From: Paenacidovorax monticola
GTDB taxonomy: Bacteria; Pseudomonadota; Gammaproteobacteria; Burkholderiales; Burkholderiaceae_C
DNA: 64,000 bases
Reading direction: 5' to 3'
NCBI RefSeq assembly: GCF_014489595.1
Contig: NZ_CP060790.1
Coordinates: 1,488,001-1,552,000, forward strand
Part shown: piece after piece, positions 38,664-49,427 of the stretch
Layout: each line of letters opens with the position of its first letter
Numbering within the stretch: the first letter of the stretch is position 1
Made by a program: the position numbers and the translations under genes
Notes under the pieces: model-generated
The model's input: only the letters and a program-made list of their open reading frames with translations
What the model was told of the DNA's origin: nothing
Databases searched by the model: none

Positions 38664-41600
38664 TCAGAACAGGGCGCCCTGGGCGCCAGGCGCCAGCGTG
38701 GCCATGGAAGGCGGGCCGGCGCCCTCCGCTAGCAGCGGCACCAGCCGCCCGTCGCCGCTCAGGAAGGCGGCCGCCACGCGCTCGCCCGGTACCTGGGCCT
38801 GCACCGCCTCGCGGTAGCGGCGCAGCTGGGCCATGAGCTGCGGCTGGCGTTCGGGCTCGGCGGCGCTCTTGTAGTCCAGCACCCACCAGCGCGCGCCCTG
38901 GCGCCCTTCCCCGCGCAGACGCACGAGGCGGTCCAGGCGCAGGCTCTGGCCCTGGTGCTGCAGCGGCGCCTCGTTCAGGGCCAGTTCCACGGCCGCGTCG
39001 TCCCAGGCCCAGGCGCCCTCGCCCGCCAGGATGCGCCGCGCCATGGCCGCAGCCGCCTGGGCCGCGGCCAGGGGCAGGTCGTGGCCGCGCGCCAGCCACG
39101 CGATGCGTTCGGCGCTCCAGCCCTGTTCACGCGCCTGCCGCAGCGGCACGCCCGCGGCGCCCACCTGCTCCAGCAGTTCATGCATGGCCTGGCCCTGGCG
39201 CGAGGCCAGGGTGTCTTCGCCGGCCCCGGGCACGGCGGGTGCCGCGCACTGCAGCTCCGGGGGCAGCACGGGCAGCTCCAGCAGAGTGACCGCACCGTCG
39301 GCCGTTGGCTGCGCGCCCGGGCCGTCCGCCGCGAGCGGGCCGGGCACGTCCTGCATGAGCGGCGCCAGGCGCGCCCACCAGCTGCCGGGCGCGGGGCTGG
39401 CCGGCTGTACCGACGACAGCGCCAGGCACTGCTTGGCGCGTGTGATGGCCACATAGAGCGTGTTGAGTTCCTCGCGCTGGCGCTCGGCCTGCTCGAAGGC
39501 CAGCGTGTCCCGGCTGCTGGGCGGCGGGTTCGACTCGCTGGCCAGGAAGATGAAGCGCCGGGGCAGCGCCTGCTCGCCGGGCCAGTCCACCAGCACGCCC
39601 ATGGTCTCGGCCTTCTGCCCCCGCGCATCGGTGTCGAGCAGCAGCACGCTGTGCGCCTCCAGCCCCTTGGCGCCGTGGATGGTGAGCAGGCGCACGGCCC
39701 GCGCATCGGCACGGCCCGGCGCGCGCGTGCCGCCCTTCTTGATGGCGCGCACGAAGGCGTAGGGCGTGAGGTAGCGCCCGCCGTCCTGCTGCAGCGCAGC
39801 CGCCAGCAGCGCGCGCAGGTTGGCCAGCACGCTGGCGCGCTGGGGTGCGGGCGCCGCGGCCGCGAAGCGCGCGAGCACGTCGCCGTGCCGGTAGATGGCG
39901 TGCAGCGCGTCGTGTGGCGGCCATTGCTCCACCCAGGTCTTGTATTGGAGCAACTGGGCCGACAGCGCATGGTACTCCTGCGCCAGCAGCTCCCTTTTCT
40001 GCAGCAGGTCGAACCAGCTCAGCGCCGCGTGCTCCGGCTGGCGGCGCAGCAGCGCGAGCTGGGTCAGCAGTGCGTCGGGGGCTCCGAACAGCGGCGAGCG
40101 CAGCGCACGCGCGAGCGACAGGTCGTGCGCGGGCGACACCAACGCGTCGAGCAGGGCCACCACGTCCTGCACCTCGGGCGCATCGCCCAGGTCGGCCTTC
40201 TCGGGCTGCACGCAGGGCAGGTGCAATGCGCGCATGGCCTCCTGCAACGCGGCGAGGCGGTCGCGCTTGCGCGCGAGCACCATGATCTCGTGCGCGGGCA
40301 CGCCGGCCTCGATCTGCGCGGCCACCCAGCGCGCGGCCTGCGCGCATTCGCGCATGCGCAGGGTCTCCTCGGCCTCGTGGCGCGGCTCGGTCAGGCTGTC
40401 GCGCCAGGCCAGCGGATCGGCCTGCGCGCCGTCCTCGTCCTGCTGCGGCGCCACGATGGGCGGAAGGCGCAGCAGCACGCCCGCATGGCCCGACTCGGTC
40501 GTGTGGTCGCGAAAGCCGCTGTACTGCTGCTGCGCCTGCGCGGCCTGCATGACGGCGTTCACCGTGGCGATCACGCCCTGCGCGTTGCGCCGCGTGTGGT
40601 CGCAGGCCAGCATGTCGCCGCCCAGGCCGCCCTGCACGAAGGCCTGGGCAGCCTTGAACACCTGGGGCTCCGCGCGGCGGAAGCGGTAGATGCTCTGCTT
40701 GGGGTCGCCCACGATGAACACGCTGGGCGCGCGTGCGCCGCCCCCCGTGCCCACGTAGCCCGACAGCCAGGCGTGCAGCGCCTGCCATTGCAGCGGGTTG
40801 GTGTCCTGGAACTCGTCCACGAGCAGGTGGCGCACGCGCGCGTCGAGCCGCTCCTGCACCCAGCCCGAGAGGACGGGGTCGGACAGCATCACGAGCGCCG
40901 TGCGCTCCACGTCGTTCATGTCCACCCAGCCGCGTTCGCGCTTGAGCTGCGCGAATTCGGCGTTCAGGCGCCGCGCGAGCCGCGCCATGCGCTGCTGGTG
41001 CTGCCAGGCCTCGTGCTGTTCGCGCGCGGCGCACAGCAGCTGCAGCTCGGGCTCGGCCTCCTGCGCGGCGGCGAACTTCTCGAGGTTCTTGCCCAGCCGG
41101 TCTTCCTTGGCCACGAAGAAAGCGCGGCGCAGGCGTTCCAGGCGCTCGTCCAGGTCTTCGCAGGCGAACGCATCGACCACGGCGTCGGCCGCCTTCTGCG
41201 GCGTCTTGTTGGCCTCGGCCCCGAGCAGGCGCGCGCGCGCCAGCCAGCGCTCGCGCACGGCGTCTCCCGCCAGCGCCTCGGCCGGCGTGGCCAGGCCCGC
41301 GAGCACGGGGAACTGCGTGCCGAAGCCGGGCACCGACGCATCGACGATGCCCGCCGCATCGGCCAGATCGAATTCGACGCGCTTGGCCAGCGCCACTTCG
41401 AGCGCCTTGTGCGTCTGCGAGCGGCCGTGGCGCGCCACGGCGGCCTCGTAGTCGGCGCGCAGCGATGGATCCTGCGCCACGGCCTGCAGGAAGGGGCGCC
41501 AGACCTCGCGCACGGCCTCGGCATCGTCCTCCAGCAGCTCGTAGTGCGCGGGCAGGCCCCGGTCCTGCAGCACGGCCAGCGGCGCCGTGCCCAGCAGCGC

Positions 41601-42008
41601 GGCGAACCAGCTGTGGAAGGTGCGGATCTGCACGGGCCGCCCGCTCGCAAGCAGTTGGCTGTACAGATTCCGTAGCGGCTCGCGCAGCTCCCGCGCGCGC
41701 TCGGGGCCGATGCCGCGCGCGATCAGTTCCTTCTCCAGTTGCCCGGGCGGCTCGCGCGCGAACTGCTCCAGCCACTCCTGCAGGCGCTGGCGCATCTCGC
41801 CCGCGGCCTTCTTGGTGAAGGTGATGGCCAGGATCTCGTGCGGCGCGCAGCCGTCGAGCAGCGCGCGCAGCATGCGCGAGACCAGCATCCAGGTCTTGCC
41901 CGCGCCCGCGCAGGCCTCGACGGCCACGCTGCGCTGCGGGTCGCAGGCGATGGCGTAGAAGGCCTCGCGCGACACGGGCCGGCCGTTGTGTTCGTAGGCG
42001 GCTTGCAC
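38664..42008 (-). CDS. addA: Double-strand break repair helicase-nuclease AddA
   Basis: A protein of about 1114 residues, UvrD-type helicase with C-terminal nuclease. Helicase motifs: Walker A EACAGAGKTWMLVSRML, motif II LLVDEFQDTNPLQW, motif III GDPKQSIYRFRRAEP, motif V LTIHGAKGLEAHSV and motif VI LYVAITRAKQCLAL. The C-terminal PD-(D/E)XK nuclease shows RWWVLDYKSAAEPE. With AddB it resects DNA ends for RecA repair. The start is placed at GTG 42008, two bases after the addB stop; an upstream reading to 42065 overlaps addB and is less likely. Confidence 0.92.
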   Translation of the reverse strand: MQAAYEHNGRPVSREAFYAIACDPQRSVAVEACAGAGKTWMLVSRMLRALLDGCAPHEILAITFTKKAAGEMRQRLQEWLEQFAREPPGQLEKELIARGIGPERARELREPLRNLYSQLLASGRPVQIRTFHSWFAALLGTAPLAVLQDRGLPAHYELLEDDAEAVREVWRPFLQAVAQDPSLRADYEAAVARHGRSQTHKALEVALAKRVEFDLADAAGIVDASVPGFGTQFPVLAGLATPAEALAGDAVRERWLARARLLGAEANKTPQKAADAVVDAFACEDLDERLERLRRAFFVAKEDRLGKNLEKFAAAQEAEPELQLLCAAREQHEAWQHQQRMARLARRLNAEFAQLKRERGWVDMNDVERTALVMLSDPVLSGWVQERLDARVRHLLVDEFQDTNPLQWQALHAWLSGYVGTGGGARAPSVFIVGDPKQSIYRFRRAEPQVFKAAQAFVQGGLGGDMLACDHTRRNAQGVIATVNAVMQAAQAQQQYSGFRDHTTESGHAGVLLRLPPIVAPQQDEDGAQADPLAWRDSLTEPRHEAEETLRMRECAQAARWVAAQIEAGVPAHEIMVLARKRDRLAALQEAMRALHLPCVQPEKADLGDAPEVQDVVALLDALVSPAHDLSLARALRSPLFGAPDALLTQLALLRRQPEHAALSWFDLLQKRELLAQEYHALSAQLLQYKTWVEQWPPHDALHAIYRHGDVLARFAAAAPAPQRASVLANLRALLAAALQQDGGRYLTPYAFVRAIKKGGTRAPGRADARAVRLLTIHGAKGLEAHSVLLLDTDARGQKAETMGVLVDWPGEQALPRRFIFLASESNPPPSSRDTLAFEQAERQREELNTLYVAITRAKQCLALSSVQPASPAPGSWWARLAPLMQDVPGPLAADGPGAQPTADGAVTLLELPVLPPELQCAAPAVPGAGEDTLASRQGQAMHELLEQVGAAGVPLRQAREQGWSAERIAWLARGHDLPLAAAQAAAAMARRILAGEGAWAWDDAAVELALNEAPLQHQGQSLRLDRLVRLRGEGRQGARWWVLDYKSAAEPERQPQLMAQLRRYREAVQAQVPGERVAAAFLSGDGRLVPLLAEGAGPPSMATLAPGAQGALF

Positions 42009-42010
42009 GT

Positions 42011-44619
42011 TCAGTCTTTCCAGAAGTCCTTGCGGCACAAGCCGCGCGCTGCGCACCATTCGCACACGCTGCCCTCGCCCAGCGCGGGCAGCGGCGCGCC
42101 GACGGCAATGCGTTCGAAGTCGAGCCGTATGCCATCGATGAGCCGGTCGCGCAGCGCGATCACGTCCTCCTCCTCGTGCATCTGCGTTTCGCCGCGCTCG
42201 CCCACGTTCACGTAGGCGGCGCGCAGGGTGTCATCGGGCATCAGCGCGGCGTAGAACGCGAGCTGCGTGTCCTCGGTGCCCGCAGCCAGGCGCCGGCGCG
42301 TGGCCGCGTCGTTCTCGGTCTTGTAGTCGATCACCAGCGTGCCCGGGCCCTCGCCGGGTGCCGTGGGGCGGGTGTGGTCGATGCGGTCCAGCGTGCCCAC
42401 CAGCTCCAGAGCGCCCAGCGGCTGGGTGGCCGACAGCTCGGCCTGCGCGAACGTGGCCCCCTCGGCTTCGTGCCGCTGCAGCCAGCGCAGGTAGCCCTCG
42501 CGCAGCTGCGGCCAGCCCGAGGCGAAGGGCAGGAAATCGCCCTCGCTCAGGCCCTGGGCCTGCTGGGCGTGGCGCGCGGCCGCGTCCAGGCGCGCGCGGC
42601 GCTCGTCGGCGTCGCTGGTGGGGTGCTCGCGCAGCCCGTCGTGAAAGTGCTGCAGCACGGCGTGCAGCCAGGTACCGAAGTCGCGCTTGTCCACCTCGGC
42701 GTCCAGTTCGTCCGCCTCCTGCAGCCCCAGCAGGCGCAGCGCATAGAAGCGGTAGGGACAGTGGCGCAGGTCCGCATAGGCCGAGGCCGACAGGCGCGAG
42801 AGCGGCAGCGCGCTGCCCACCGGCAGGGGCCGTTCCACGGGCGCGGGGGCCACGCCGCGCAGTGCGCGGGGGTCGTCGCCCGCATGCACCGGGCCGCCCT
42901 GGGGCAGCGCCAGCACCAGGGCGCTGGCCAGCAGGGGCTCGCCGCCCTCGTCGCTGCCGCGCCAGAGCACATCGACCCAGGGCGTGCGCAGCGCATGGTC
43001 CCAGGCGGCGCGCTGGGCGGCCTCCAGGGCCTCGCGCGTGGGCAGGCCCAGGGCCTGGCGCTGCGCGGGCGTCCACTGGCCCGGCGGCTCGGGCGCGGGC
43101 TGCAGGCGCTTTTCGTCGCAGCCCGGCAGCACCAGCGCGGCGAAAGGGCGCGCCAGCAACTGGGGCAGCGGCAGCACCACCACGTCGGCGGGCGCGGCCG
43201 ACTCCAGCGTGGGCTTGAAGCGCGCGGCCTCCAGCACCTCGTTGGCCCACTGGGTGAATTCAGCCAGCGACAGCGCCCGCCCCGCGCGCTCGACGGTGTC
43301 GAAGGCACTGTGCTGGCCTTCGAGCAGGTGCAGCTCGGCCAGCACGCGCGCGCCGGCGGGATCGGCCTCGAGCACGGGCCACTGCCCGCCCGCCTGCAGC
43401 AGCGCGCGCAGCGCGGTGAACCAGTCACCCAGCGGGCGCGCGGCACGCAGCGGCCGGCGCAGCGCCTCCACGGCGTCCAGTGCCTCAGGCACACCCGGCA
43501 AGGCGCCCGCACGGCGTTCCAGCGCCATGCGCCAGTGGCTCCAGCCGCTGCGGCGCAGCCACTTCTCCAGGGCGCGCTGCGCCGCCGTATCGACGGCGGG
43601 CACATGCTTGAGCCAGTCGAGCACGGCATCGGTGCTCGCGCTCCAGGCCGCGGCGCGCAGCGCGGCCATGACCTGGGCAGCGCCACGCGTGGTGGACAGG
43701 GTCCAGCCGCTCTCGTCGCGCACGCTCGGCCCGGTATCGCCCAGCAGGGCGCTGATGCGCCGCGTGAGCGCGCGGTCGGTAGAGGCCAGCGCCACGGGCA
43801 CGCGCCCCGCCGCCACATGGCGCAGCACGCAGGCAGCGGCGCGCTGGGCCTCGTCCTCGGTGTCCTGCGCGGGGTGCAGGGCGATATCGCCCAGGGCGCC
43901 CAGGGCATCGGGCCCATCCGCCCGGGCGGCAGCCACAGCGGCACGCTCAGCGCGCGCTCGCCCCAGGCGGCGCACAGGGCACCCGCCAGCGGATCGGGCT
44001 GGAAGCCTTCGAGCACCACCAGCGCCTCCACCGCCGCCTGCGCGCCCGGCTCGAACAGCCCGTCGGTCGCATGGCGCGAGGCCGCCACCCATTCGAGCGC
44101 GATGCGGGCCACGGCGGCCTCGTAACGCAGGGCGCTGCCCTCGCCCGCCAGGCCCACGGCTTCGCGCTGGGCCTCGGCCCAGGCCGCGCGCCGGGCGGGT
44201 GCCACGGCGGCAGCCACGGGGGCCAGTTGCACGGCCGCCTCCTGCAGCGGCCCCGCCAGCGCGTCACTCTGCGGCGCCAGGCCCGCACGTTCCAGGAGCG
44301 CGCGGGCCGTGAAAGTGTCGCGCGCCACGTCCTGGGCCAGGTCCAGCCCCTGGGGCACAAAGCCGCCCAGGCGCTGCGCCCAGTTGCGCGTGGTCTCGAA
44401 GCGGGGGGTGAACCCCTCGGGCGCATGGCGCGCCCATTGCCGCTGGGCCTCGGCCATGAGCTGGGCATAAGGCACCAGCACCACCGTGCGCGCCGGCTGC
44501 GCCCCCAGGCGGTCCAGGTGCGCCCGCACCTGGCCGAGCACGCGCCGCCAGCAGGCCGGCGCGGGGCCGGCGTTGGCGGCTGAATCGGGGAAAGGATCGA
44601 TTTTCGCTATGACTGTCAT
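42011..44619 (-). CDS. addB: AddB-like nuclease subunit with PD-(D/E)XK domain (frame broken once)
   Basis: About 869 residues, partner of AddA. The N-terminal half includes RTVVLVPYAQLMAEAQRQWA and FVPQGLDLAQDVARDTF; the C-terminal nuclease has LVIDYKTENDAATRRRL and a terminal Cys cluster CEWCAARGLC, consistent with the Fe-S/nuclease end of this family. The frame breaks at about 43921-43926; adding one C before CGGGCGG restores LWLPPRADGPDALG. The start was set at ATG 44619; GTG 44670 is an alternative that would sit only a few bases after a TATAAA-like -10 on the minus strand. Confidence 0.88.
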
Positions 44620-44732
44620 AGCGTCGCACGGCCCGGGCACACCGGTGAGCGGGGGATTGGTTTCTGTCACAATGCCCTGACTTTATACCCACCAACCCTC
44701 TGCCCATTCGCTCAGACACACAAGGAACCACC

Positions 44733-45065
44733 ATGGCCAGCGAACTCATCAAACATCTTTCCGACGCAAGTTTCGAAGCCGACGTGCTCAAGGCCGGCAC
44801 CCCGGTGCTGGTGGACTACTGGGCCGAGTGGTGCGGCCCCTGCAAGATGATCGCCCCCATCCTCGACGAGGTGGCCGGCACCTACCAGGGCAAGCTGCAG
44901 GTTGCCAAGATGAACGTGGACGAGAACCGCGAAATCCCCGCCAAGTTCGGCATTCGCGGCATTCCCACGCTGATGCTGTTCAAGGACGGCCAGCTCGCCG
45001 CCACCAAGGTCGGCGCCATGAGCAAGGCCCAGCTCACCGCGTTCATCGACCAGCAACTGGCCTGA
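44733..45065 (+). CDS. trxA: Thioredoxin
   Basis: A 110-residue thioredoxin with the active site [13 protein letters not shown] at residues 29-41 and the cis-Pro loop [12 protein letters not shown]. It reduces cytoplasmic disulphides and passes electrons to ribonucleotide reductase and other partners. AAGGAACCACC precedes the ATG. It is divergent from addB and upstream of rho, the common trxA-rho order of proteobacteria. The 243 bases between trxA and rho hold a GC-rich hairpin (45080-45104) without a T run. Confidence 0.95.
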   Translation: MASELIKHLSDASFEADVLKAGTPVLVDYWAEWCGPCKMIAPILDEVAGTYQGKLQVAKMNVDENREIPAKFGIRGIPTLMLFKDGQLAATKVGAMSKAQLTAFIDQQLA

Positions 45066-45308
45066 CGCATCCCCGGTTCGCGGCCGCCATGCGCGGCGGC
45101 CGCGGCTGTCCCGGCGGCGCTCCCGCGCCTGCCCTTGTCGGACTGCAGGCCCCCGGCCCATTTTCCTGTCATAATCCCCCACAGATCACCGGCCCGCGGC
45201 ATTGGCGGCCCGTTCGAGATCCCCTGGCGCGCCAGGCCCGCAAACAGCGGCCGCCCTGGCCTATCCGCCTCCCCCTGATTCCTACCAACTCCGTTCAGGA
45301 GTAACTCC

Positions 45309-46571
45309 ATGCACTTAAACGAACTCAAGGCACTGCACGTGTCTGAAGTCCTGAAGCAGGCCGAAGAGCTTGAAATCGAAAATGGCGGCCGCATGCGCAA
45401 GCAGGAGTTGATGTTCGCCATCATCAAGAAGCGTGCAAAGGCCGGCGAGCAGGTGTTCGCCGACGGCGTGCTCGAAATCCTGCCCGATGGCTTCGGTTTC
45501 CTGCGCAGCCCCGACACCAGCTACACCGCCAGCACCGACGACATCTACATCTCGCCCAGCCAGGTGCGCCGCTTCAACCTGCACACCGGCGACATGATCG
45601 AGGGCGAGGTGCGCACGCCCAAGGACGGCGAGCGCTACTTCGCGCTGACCAAGCTCGACAAGGTCAACGGCGGCCCGCCCGAGCAGAACAAGCACAAGGT
45701 GATGTTCGAGAACCTCACGCCGCTGTTCCCCAAGGAACAGCTGCGCCTGGAGCGCGACATCAAGGGCGAGGAGAACATCACCGGCCGCATCATCGACATC
45801 ATCGCCCCCATCGGCCGCGGCCAGCGCGCGCTGATCGTCGCGCCCCCCAAGAGCGGCAAGACGGTGATGATGCAGCACATCGCCCACGCGATCACGGCCA
45901 ACCACCCCGACGTGCACCTCATGGTGCTGCTGGTGGACGAGCGCCCCGAGGAAGTGACCGAGATGCAGCGTTCGGTGAAGGGCGAGATCATCGCCTCCAC
46001 CTTCGACGAGCCCGCGGCACGCCACGTGCATGTGGCCGAGATGGTGATCGAGCGCGCCAAGCGCCTGGTCGAACTCAAGAAGGACGTGGTGATCCTGCTG
46101 GACTCCATCACCCGCCTGGCCCGCGCCTACAACAACGTCGTGCCCTCGTCGGGCAAGGTGCTGTCGGGCGGCGTGGACTCCAACGCGCTGCAGCGCCCCA
46201 AGCGCTTCTTCGGCGCGGCGCGCAAGGTCGAGGAAGGCGGCTCGCTGACCATCATCGCCACGGCCCTGGTCGACACCGGCAGCCGCATGGACGAAGTGAT
46301 CTTCGAAGAGTTCAAGGGCACGGGCAACAGCGAACTGCACCTGAACCGCCGCCTCTATGAAAAGCGCGTGTTCCCCGCCATCGAGCTGAACAAGAGCGGC
46401 ACGCGCCGCGAGGAACTGCTGCTGGCGCCCGAGATCCTGCAAAAGACCCGCATCCTGCGCCAGTTCATGTACAACATGGACGAGATCGAGTCCATGGAAC
46501 TCATGATCAAGAACATGAAGGCCACCAAGACCAATGTGGACTTCTTCGACATGATGCGCCGCGGCGGCTGA
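45309..46571 (+). CDS. rho: Transcription termination factor Rho
   Basis: A 420-residue hexameric RNA helicase that ends transcription. The N-terminal domain starts [20 protein letters not shown]; the RNA-binding cold-shock fold has [18 protein letters not shown]. The ATPase domain has the P-loop [13 protein letters not shown], Walker [18 protein letters not shown] and R-loop segment [29 protein letters not shown] precedes the ATG. An intrinsic terminator follows the gene. Confidence 0.97.
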   Translation: MHLNELKALHVSEVLKQAEELEIENGGRMRKQELMFAIIKKRAKAGEQVFADGVLEILPDGFGFLRSPDTSYTASTDDIYISPSQVRRFNLHTGDMIEGEVRTPKDGERYFALTKLDKVNGGPPEQNKHKVMFENLTPLFPKEQLRLERDIKGEENITGRIIDIIAPIGRGQRALIVAPPKSGKTVMMQHIAHAITANHPDVHLMVLLVDERPEEVTEMQRSVKGEIIASTFDEPAARHVHVAEMVIERAKRLVELKKDVVILLDSITRLARAYNNVVPSSGKVLSGGVDSNALQRPKRFFGAARKVEEGGSLTIIATALVDTGSRMDEVIFEEFKGTGNSELHLNRRLYEKRVFPAIELNKSGTRREELLLAPEILQKTRILRQFMYNMDEIESMELMIKNMKATKTNVDFFDMMRRGG

Positions 46572-46592
46572 CCGCTTGGCCCACACGCCCCG

Positions 46593-46620
46593 AACGCCCC
46601 GCCGACCGCGGGGCGTTTTG
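46593..46620 (+). terminator. Intrinsic terminator after rho
   Basis: AACGCCCCGC, loop CGACC, GCGGGGCGTT then TTG: a ten-base perfect stem with a short T run, 22 bases after the rho stop. Confidence 0.85.
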
Positions 46621-46634
46621 CTTTGCGCAGCCGC

Positions 46635-48043
46635 CTACCAGGCCGCGGGCGCGGTGCCGAGCGCGCCCGCCGGGCGCTCCCAGCGCAGGGGCGCTCCCTC
46701 CACCGTGACGGGCGCGGCCACGCGCCGCGCCGCGCCCCAGGAAGTGGCCTCGGCGCCCGGCGCCAGATCGCCCACCGTCTCGGCCGCCAGCGCGGGCGCG
46801 GCGCCATCGGCCAATCCGCCCTGCACCAGCAAATGGGCCGTGCGGGCCAGCGAGGCCCGCACCTCGCAGCCCACACCGTCGCGCCAGCGCCGCGCCAGCC
46901 CCATCACGGCCGACGCCGCGAGCAGATAGCCCGTGGCGTGGTCGAGGGCCTGCACGGGCAATGGCGTCGGCCGCTCGCGCGCCCAGGCCCGCATGCCCGC
47001 GTCGGCGATACCCGCGCTCATCTGCACCAGGCTGTCGAAGCCCCTGCGCTCACGCCACGGGCCGCTCCAGCCATAGGCGCACAGCGAGACATCGACCAGC
47101 CCCGGATTCACCCGCCGCCGCCACACCGCCCCCAGGCCCAGCCCGTCCAGCGCGCCGGGGCGATAGCCGTGCACCAGCACGTCGGCCTGGGCCAGCAGGC
47201 GCTCGAACGCCGCACGGTCGCCTGGCGTGGCCAAGTCCAGCCGCGCGCAGCGCTTGCCTAGCGTCACCTCGGGCACGGTGCCCGGCTCATCCCATCCGGG
47301 CGGATCGATGCGCAGCACCTCGGCGCCACAGCCCGCCAGAAAGCGGGTGGCCGTGGGCCCGGCCAGGATGCGCGTGAGGTCCAGCACGCGCACGCCCTGC
47401 AGCGGCCTCCCGGGCACGGGTCGCCACGCGCGGGGCGCCGGCATGGGCTGTGACAGGGCCGCCTCCGTCCAGTGCAGCAAGGGCTCTGCCTGCACGGCGC
47501 GCCCCTGCGGGTGCGCGGCCCAGGCCTGCTGGCTGTGCATGGCGGCGGCACAGCCGCCCTGGCCGACGACGGCGGACTCCAGCGCCCCCGCCTCCCAGCG
47601 GACCACGGCCTCGGCCACGGCGGCCCGGTCGGCCGGCGCCCCCAGCACCGCGAGGGCGGCGGCGCGGTGGTGGGGCGCATTGGTGTGCAGGCGGATCCAC
47701 CCGTCGGCGGCACGGTAGTCCCCCGCCACGCTGTCCCAGAGCGGCGGCAGCTCCCAGCCCTGCGGACGCAGCGTGGTGCCGAACCAGAACGAGGCCAGGC
47801 GCCGGTCCACCCGCACCGGGGGAGCCGCCGCGCCAGCCAGGCCGATCAGCTCGGAGACGGCCAGCCCTGCCACCCCCACCGACGCCGCCGCCAGATCCGA
47901 GACCGGAAACACCGAAGGCAGTGCCCCCTCCCCTGCACCGCCAGGCGTTCCAGCGCCTGGCGGGGGCCGCCCACGGCCTCCCAGATCGCGCCGGCGCAGC
48001 GCATGAATGCCGAAGATCCGGCGACGGGGGAGAGGATGGACAT
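46635..48043 (-). CDS. CaiB/BaiF (family III) CoA transferase (frame broken once)
   Basis: About 469 residues, a CoA transferase that moves CoA between acyl groups. The central signature is VLDLTRILAGPTATRFLAG followed by AEVLRIDPPGWDEPG, then VLVHGYRPGALDGLGLGAVW and CAYGWSGPWRERRGFDSLVQ. The start MSILSPVAGSSAFMRCAGAI at ATG 48043, with GGAG eight bases upstream, is out of frame with the rest. Adding one base to the CCCC run at 47930-47933 restores LERLAVQGEGALPSVFPVSD. It is divergent from the HTH-citrate synthase gene and shares a large palindrome with it. Confidence 0.85.
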
Positions 48044-48094
48044 GGAGGTCTCCGGCAATGGCGTGACAGGAAGCCTTCAGGATAGGCACGACGA

Positions 48095-48120
48095 TTTAAT
48101 TGTCAATATTGACTATTAAA
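48095..48120. promoter_or_regulatory. Large palindromic operator overlapping two divergent promoters
   Basis: A 26-base palindrome with arms TTTAATTGTCAAT and ATTGACTATTAAA, matching at 24 of 26 positions. The minus-strand -35 TTGACA (48106-48101) and plus-strand -35 TTGACT (48109-48114) both lie inside it. They pair with TATCCT (16-base spacer) and TTATAG (17-base spacer, 48132-48137). One bound regulator could shut both genes. Confidence 0.7.
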
Positions 48121-48145
48121 ATCAACCCATCTTATAGTCCATGGC

Positions 48146-49345
48146 ATGCAGCGCTACCTCTCCGCCACCGAAGCCATCGCCCTGCTCGGCGTGACCCGCC
48201 CCACGCTCTATGCCTATGTGAGCCGGGGGCTGCTGCACGCGCACGCGGGCGAGCGCCCCCGCGAGAGCCGCTACCTGCGCGAGGAGGTGGAGCAACTGGC
48301 CCGCCAGCGCGGTCGGGGCCGCAAGCCCAAGGAGGTGGCGCAGGCCACGCTGAACTGGGGGCTGCCGGTGATGGAGTCCTCCATCACCCTCATCGAGGAC
48401 GGGCACCTGTACTACCGGGGACAGGACGCCTTGGCCTGGGCCCGTGAGCGCACGCTCGAAGAGGTGGCCGCCCTGCTGTGGCAGTGCCCCACCTCCACGG
48501 CCTTCGGTGCGCAGCCCGCCGATGCCCCGCCCCTGCTGGCCGTGCTGCAGCGCCACCTGGCCGGGCGTTCGCGCGAGGAAGCCCTGCTGCCGCTCTTCAC
48601 GGCCGCGAGCGAGGATTCCCCCACCGCCGCCTGGCAGCAGTCGCCCGAGCGCCTGGCCGCCGGCTGCGGCGCGCTGCTGCGCCTGCTGGCCGCCTGCCTG
48701 CTGGACACCACCCCGGCCACCGCGCCCATCCATGCGCAGTGCGCCCAGGCCTGGGGGCTGGATGCCGAAGGCGCCTCCCTGGTGCGCATGGCCCTGGTGC
48801 TCTGCGCCGACCATGAACTCAACGCGTCGAGCTTCACCGCGCGCTGCGTGGCCTCCACGGGGGCCAGCCTGCGCGCGGCCGTGGTGGGCGGCCTTGCGGC
48901 GCTGACGGGTGGGCGGCACGGCGGCACCACGGCCCGGGTCGAGGCCCTGTGGGACGAACTGGGCGGCGACACGCCCTCCCCCGAACGGCTGCGCCAGCGC
49001 CTGGCGCGCGGGGAGCGGTTGCCGGGCTTCGGCCACCACCTGTACCCGCAGGGCGACCTGCGCGCCGCCCTGCTGCTGGAGCACCTGCTTCCTCGGCACC
49101 CCTGCTGGGAAGACCTGGTGCGGGAGGTGCTGGCGCTCACGGGGCAGCACCCCTCGGTCGATTTCGCCCTGGTGGCGCTGCGCCGCCACCTGGCGCTGCC
49201 GCCGGGCAGCGCGTTCGGCCTGTTCGCGCTGGGGCGCTGCGCGGGCTGGCTGGCGCATGCACTGGAACAGCGCTCGGGCCGCCAGTTGATCCGCCCCCGC
49301 GCCGCCTACACGGGGCCGCGCCCGGCCCGGTTGCCTCTGCCGTGA
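48146..49345 (+). CDS. HTH-domain citrate synthase family protein
   Basis: A 399-residue protein. Residues 1-60 form a MerR-like winged helix: YLSATEAIALLGVTRPTLYA and PRESRYLREEVEQLARQRGR. Residues 75-399 are citrate synthase fold with active-site-like motifs VLCADHELNASSFTAR, LTGGRHGGTTAR and RLPGFGHHLYPQGDLRA, plus VDFALVALRRHLALPPGSA. His and Asp positions seem kept, so it may still bind acyl-CoA or oxaloacetate. ATG 48146 lies nine bases after the -10, so the message would be almost leaderless. Likely a metabolite-sensing regulator of itself and the divergent CoA transferase. Confidence 0.85.
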   Translation: MQRYLSATEAIALLGVTRPTLYAYVSRGLLHAHAGERPRESRYLREEVEQLARQRGRGRKPKEVAQATLNWGLPVMESSITLIEDGHLYYRGQDALAWARERTLEEVAALLWQCPTSTAFGAQPADAPPLLAVLQRHLAGRSREEALLPLFTAASEDSPTAAWQQSPERLAAGCGALLRLLAACLLDTTPATAPIHAQCAQAWGLDAEGASLVRMALVLCADHELNASSFTARCVASTGASLRAAVVGGLAALTGGRHGGTTARVEALWDELGGDTPSPERLRQRLARGERLPGFGHHLYPQGDLRAALLLEHLLPRHPCWEDLVREVLALTGQHPSVDFALVALRRHLALPPGSAFGLFALGRCAGWLAHALEQRSGRQLIRPRAAYTGPRPARLPLP

Positions 49346-49427
49346 CTCCTATGCGATAATTGAGGGCTTTTTGCGGAAAGTACATCGGACTGGCCGATGC
49401 GGCTCCCGCTGACTTGGAAAGAAGATC

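Noticed and set aside
38955..41675. A 906-codon plus-strand open frame opposite addA
   Set aside because: Antisense shadow; all helicase motifs are on the minus strand.
45080..45104. Terminator or attenuator in the rho leader
   Set aside because: The GC-rich hairpin has no T run and no leader peptide could be supported, so no regulatory claim is made.
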